From: Rivularia sp034931125
Lineage (GTDB): Bacteria > Cyanobacteriota > Cyanobacteriia > Cyanobacteriales > Nostocaceae
Direction: 5' to 3'
Length of the DNA stretch: 64,000 nucleotides
Assembly: GCF_034931125.1 (NCBI RefSeq)
Contig: NZ_JAYGHM010000003.1
Coordinates: 124,001-188,000, forward strand
A program made the translations under genes and the position numbers. The notes under the pieces were generated by a model. That model worked only from the letters and a program-made list of their open reading frames with translations, had not been told where the DNA came from and ran no database searches. Positions 60,706 through 64,000 of the stretch are shown in pieces (positions within the stretch are counted from its first letter, which is position 1; each line of letters begins with the position of its first letter).

Positions 60706-62295
60706 ATGCCTTATACAATTTCTAACAACAGTTGCGCTGGATGTGATAAATGTCGTTTTCAGTGTCCAACAGGTGCTATCAAAATCGACAATGGTGAATA
60801 TTGGATTGACCCTCATTTGTGTAACAACTGCGAGGGTTATTATTCCGAACCCCAATGCGTATCAGCTTGTCCGAGTAAATCCCCAATCCCACTACAGGTT
60901 AAAAAAGGCAGGTGCAAAATTGATGATAGAGAATTGACTAGTTCCGATTTATTTTTTAATGGTAAAAGTAATCCATTTGCGTCGGGTATTCCGATATGGG
61001 AAGCTTGTAATGTGTTGTCTCAACGGACATCTTTACCTTGGGAAATCGATGAAACCAATAGTGTGCGTTACAGCAAACGGATAAATCAAGGACGGGGAAA
61101 CATTGCTTTTCAGATTAATTCTTCTTCTGAAGAATGTAAATTTGCAACAGATTTAGAAGCAGTAGAAGCTCTTGATATTCGTGCTGCTTGCGTACATTTG
61201 ATTTTTGCTGCTTATGCGACTTTCTGTGAAAAACCTTGGGAGGAAGAATTTGTTATAGATGATAAGCAAATCGAGAAGTATTTAGGGTTAGAGAAACGCA
61301 AAGACTTGAACAAAACGACAAAATTGGCTTTGATGAAAAATTTAGTTTTGCAAGTTTGTTCATTAATAATTTCTATTGACTTGCCTCAACAGGGGCGTTT
61401 AGAGCCAATCTCTTTAGAAAAAAGTAAATTGTGGGAGTTATTAGGAATACAGCATCATTTCCAACAAGACGACTTAGGATGTAAATATCTGATTGGTTTA
61501 ACATTTAGAGTTCAAGCTGGAACTTGGGCAAAGTATTTCTTAAATAAAGAGGCTTGTAAAGAACGAACAGCTTTTTATCAATATGGTAATTTACCTAAAT
61601 CTTTGCTGACTACAGTTATGAGTATTTGGCAACAGCATGAAGGTGCAGCAAGGTTAATGATGTGGTTGATGTTCAAAGCAAAAATGGGCAAAGAACAACG
61701 AATTACCATACCTACGTTAATGCGTGTAGCTTATGGCGATCGCAAAGTTGCGATCGCTTGCAGACAGAGGGAAGAACGAAAACGGCTGCTGCGAACTTTT
61801 GAAAGCGATTTAGAAACTTTGTCACATTATGGAATGAAACCAATTTTCGATCCGGTGAGTTATCCACCACCCATTCAACCGTTGTGGGCTAAGTTAGCAG
61901 ATATTCCCGAAGACCCAGACGAAGCCATCGAATTTTGGATTAACGATGGTGATGAAGGAAGAAGGTTAACAGATGTCAGCCCCCGTGGTAAATGGAAAAT
62001 GCTGATGAATGCGCGAATTTTATGCTTTGAACTTGCACCGCAATGGGATCAGCCAAACCTAGCAGCGCGGAAAAAACAGCAGCAAACTACTAAGAAAAAA
62101 AGAAAGATTAAAACAGCAGGCAGTTTAGTGGGGGAACATATCCGTTTAGCAAGAAAAAATTTAAGTATTTCTCAAAGGGAACTAGCAAATCTCATGGGTA
62201 AAAGTCAAAGTTGGATTCGGGATATAGAAAATGGTCGTCTTAAAGTCAAAATCGAAGACCAGTCAGTTTTACGTAGATTGCTCAAGATAGCTTAG
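60706..62295 (+). CDS. patB: PatB/CnfR, ferredoxin-HTH regulator of nitrogen fixation
   Basis: 529 residues from ATG 60706 (MPYTISNNSCAGCDKC), which matches the known start and length; a GTG 15 bases upstream is in frame. Two 4Fe-4S motifs: CAGCDKCRFQCPTGAIK and CNNCEGYYSEPQCVSACP. The middle ~400 residues are unique to the family. A C-terminal helix-turn-helix, LSISQRELANLMGKSQSWIR then DIENGRLKV, binds nif promoters. PatB/CnfR activates nif genes under low O2 and is needed for heterocyst diazotrophy. A terminator follows 26 bases after the stop. Confidence 0.94.
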   Translation: MPYTISNNSCAGCDKCRFQCPTGAIKIDNGEYWIDPHLCNNCEGYYSEPQCVSACPSKSPIPLQVKKGRCKIDDRELTSSDLFFNGKSNPFASGIPIWEACNVLSQRTSLPWEIDETNSVRYSKRINQGRGNIAFQINSSSEECKFATDLEAVEALDIRAACVHLIFAAYATFCEKPWEEEFVIDDKQIEKYLGLEKRKDLNKTTKLALMKNLVLQVCSLIISIDLPQQGRLEPISLEKSKLWELLGIQHHFQQDDLGCKYLIGLTFRVQAGTWAKYFLNKEACKERTAFYQYGNLPKSLLTTVMSIWQQHEGAARLMMWLMFKAKMGKEQRITIPTLMRVAYGDRKVAIACRQREERKRLLRTFESDLETLSHYGMKPIFDPVSYPPPIQPLWAKLADIPEDPDEAIEFWINDGDEGRRLTDVSPRGKWKMLMNARILCFELAPQWDQPNLAARKKQQQTTKKKRKIKTAGSLVGEHIRLARKNLSISQRELANLMGKSQSWIRDIENGRLKVKIEDQSVLRRLLKIA

Positions 62296-62321
62296 ATATT
62301 CAGATTTTTTAGTGCATTTCA

Positions 62322-62351
62322 CCCGGTTACGAAAGCGTAATCGGGTTTTTT
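62322..62351 (+). terminator. Rho-independent terminator of patB
   Basis: CCCGGTTACG (62322-62331), loop AAAG, CGTAATCGGG (62336-62345) with one G-T pair, then six T. Strong 10-bp stem, clearly placed after patB. Confidence 0.9.
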
Positions 62352-62403
62352 AAAGTTTTATTTTTAATGGTTAATGATATTTTCAGCTTGCCTCCACTCA
62401 AAA

Positions 62404-64000
62404 TCAAGAAACCGCCGGAGGAAGCAGAAGCTGTTTCCGTTTACCCGGATTCTTCCTCCGTTTTTTCACTAACAAATAAGCCGCAGGAGTAAAATAAAGT
62501 GCCAGTAGCGGAGAACCACCAATACCACCCGCGATCGCAATTGCTAAAGGCATCCAGAAGCTATTACCCTCGGTAATTAGCGGGATAAAACCGACCATTG
62601 TAGTGATAGTTGTAGTCAATACGTGACGGGTTGCTTTTACTACAACTTCCCGCACTGCTGCGACATCTCCTTGACGCGCTGCTTCATTTTCGTTAAAGGC
62701 TGACAAAATAATAATCGCACCGTTGATGGCAATCCCAATTAACCCCATTGTGCCGACAATTGCCATAAATCCAAATACCGAACCAAAAGCCCATAAGGCG
62801 AATAAAGCGTAACCAACAGATCCAACACCAACAACAAAAACAATACCTGTTTGTCGAAATGAACCGAGAGAAAGCACTAATGTAATTATCATTACTAATA
62901 GTAGCAATCCTACGGTTGACACAAGACCACCGACTGCATCACTACGTTCTGCTTGTTCGCCACCAAATTCGTATCTATATCCTGGAGGAAGCTTAAAGTT
63001 CTGTGTTTCAAGACGTTTCTGTAATTCTTGCAGAATCGTTGACGGTAAAACTCCAGCATTAATAAAAGCTTGCACGGTGTTGACCCGTTGTTCGTTACGT
63101 CTGGAGATTTTAGCTAATTGAGGTACTAGGTTAAAATTTCCTAGGGCTGATAAAGGACGCAGGTTTGGTTCGGAATTAGCACCTGGTTGATTGGGTTGAT
63201 TGGGTTGATTGGGTTGCAAATTCAAAGAAGCAATTTGAGATAAGTCTCCTCGGTTCGCATTAGCAATTCGGACTCTTACAGGTAAATTTTCTGTAGCTTC
63301 AAGAATCGAACCACCGACAGCACCTTCCAAATAACTTTGTAACTGTTGGGCGATCGCGGTATTATCAAGTCCTGCTAACCGCGCTTGTTCTTCGTCTACA
63401 GTTAATCCCAATTTGGGCAGAGTTTCCGTTAAATCATCCCGTACATGAGTCACATTAGGTATCTGCGTTAGAATTTCCCTGACTTGAGCGCCCAATATTC
63501 GCAGTTGTTCGATGTCAGATCCATAAATTCGCAATTCTACCGGAGCTTGAAATGGTGGTCCTTGCTCTAATTGTTTAACTAAAATCCGTGCTTGGGGAAA
63601 TGAAACATCTAACTCATTTTGCAAAGTCCGAATTAGTTGTGTAACACCTTTATCTGTATTTAGCTGTACCATTGCTTGGGCATAATAAGCAGCATTTTGT
63701 ATCCCGCCAGTAAAATTGTAGTAGAACTTGGGCGCATTTTCCCCTACAAACCAATGAACTTCTTCTACCTGCGGATACTTGCGAATCAACTGACGAGCCA
63801 ATAATACATCCGCACGAGTTTGAGCAATAGCAGTTTGAGCAGGAAACTCCACTTCAATTTGGAACTGATCGCGATCGAGGGAAGGAAAAAACTGTTCTGG
63901 TAGAGAACCTACATTCATAAAACCTACTACGGGCAGTACAAATGTCAAGACAATAGCAATTACAGGTTGCGCTGTAGTCCAATCCAAAGTTTTACGGTAA
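62404..64000 (-). CDS. RND efflux transporter permease, C-terminal part (runs off the window)
   Basis: The frame is open to the window edge (YRKTLDWTTAQPVIAIVLTF); at least 531 residues visible. One membrane helix, a periplasmic docking/porter region (LPEQFFPSLDRDQFQIEVEF; PVELRIYGSDIEQLRILGAQ), and a helix cluster at the end: LVSTVGLLLLVMIITLVLSL, FGFMAIVGTMGLIGIAINGA, TTTITTMVGFIPLITEG. A PNQPNQPNQPG run comes from a 9-base tandem repeat (63185-63220). Belongs to the AcrB/heavy-metal efflux superfamily; substrate unknown. N-terminal half is outside. Confidence 0.9.
   Translation of the reverse strand, partial: YRKTLDWTTAQPVIAIVLTFVLPVVGFMNVGSLPEQFFPSLDRDQFQIEVEFPAQTAIAQTRADVLLARQLIRKYPQVEEVHWFVGENAPKFYYNFTGGIQNAAYYAQAMVQLNTDKGVTQLIRTLQNELDVSFPQARILVKQLEQGPPFQAPVELRIYGSDIEQLRILGAQVREILTQIPNVTHVRDDLTETLPKLGLTVDEEQARLAGLDNTAIAQQLQSYLEGAVGGSILEATENLPVRVRIANANRGDLSQIASLNLQPNQPNQPNQPGANSEPNLRPLSALGNFNLVPQLAKISRRNEQRVNTVQAFINAGVLPSTILQELQKRLETQNFKLPPGYRYEFGGEQAERSDAVGGLVSTVGLLLLVMIITLVLSLGSFRQTGIVFVVGVGSVGYALFALWAFGSVFGFMAIVGTMGLIGIAINGAIIILSAFNENEAARQGDVAAVREVVVKATRHVLTTTITTMVGFIPLITEGNSFWMPLAIAIAGGIGGSPLLALYFTPAAYLLVKKRRKNPGKRKQLLLPPAVS

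Noticed and set aside
62398..62460. GC-rich palindromes near the end of the RND gene
   Set aside because: Within coding sequence (Pro/Lys-rich tail); no T run of use.
1..64000. tRNA, rRNA or known riboswitch genes
   Set aside because: None recognised by reading the intergenic sequence; a covariance-model search was not possible here.

Overview
The window reads as chromosomal DNA of a filamentous, heterocyst-forming cyanobacterium. It is AT-rich, carries many HIP1 octamers (GCGATCGC) and short tandem heptamer tracts, and has a heterocyst/nitrogen-fixation gene set: uptake hydrogenase hupS, nif-type ferredoxin fdxB, the regulator patB/cnfR and a coxB-coxA oxidase operon. sbtA/sbtB/carbonic anhydrase and many DUF1822/DUF928/CHAT genes also fit. 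Genus and species cannot be told. Two N runs (19236-19523 and 51808-52120) show this is scaffolded sequence.

Left part (1-13.2 kb): a toxin-antitoxin and repeat island (PIN-toxin stub, Uma2, two YefM/YoeB pairs plus a YoeB stub, xisHI, brnTA with a nonsense-mutated toxin, hicAB), separated by copies of a ~170-bp inverted-repeat element. It is followed by a small contractile-injection-system (eCIS) gene set (DUF4157 effector with a metallopeptidase-like tail, a DUF4255 tail-terminator-like protein, an AAA+ ATPase), a thermonuclease and an XisF-like large serine recombinase. The recombinase ends exactly where hupS coding begins, so this block looks like the right end of a large interruption element.

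hupS (13.27-15.96 kb) is in pieces. Codons for about 266 of the expected ~320 residues are present in two segments, separated by a 1,895-bp element that carries essentially one tyrosine recombinase. Precise recombination between two CCCAGCC copies restores the frame. The first ~15 codons and the last ~40 codons are missing from the window, which implies breaks at both ends as well. A second large serine recombinase at 56.1-57.6 kb abuts a coxA gene that stops after about 88 codons. So two respiratory/hydrogen genes with heterocyst roles appear to be interrupted.

Middle (16.4-38.5 kb): a bicarbonate uptake operon (sbtA, sbtB, beta carbonic anhydrase); a sigma-like/DUF1822/CHAT-CHASE2/TPS-adhesin/DUF928/TPR-CHAT group; and a P450, FAD monooxygenase and TauD-type dioxygenase set with small peptides, which may be a specialised-metabolism locus.

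38.9-49.3 kb holds the most striking system: a GUN4-domain protein, a CHAT protease, a VMAP-C-domain protein and a MoxR ATPase, followed by a 1077-residue SAV_2336/vWA-like-CHAT-FGE-sulfatase protein. Three of the small proteins share one helical tag. The last 44 codons of the large protein, and of a second FGE-sulfatase gene at 48.4 kb, differ in nine codons only at the first two bases. That is the signature of a diversity-generating retroelement (DGR). An intact avd gene follows, but the reverse transcriptase is reduced to a 32-codon stub. The locus therefore looks like a DGR-diversified NTPase/protease conflict system whose retroelement is now broken or supplied in trans.

Right part (49.7-64 kb): a heavy-metal P-type ATPase, an feoB remnant with feoC, a CPA2 antiporter with universal-stress domains, the second recombinase at coxA, coxB, fdxB, patB with a clear terminator, and the C-terminal half of an RND pump running off the window.
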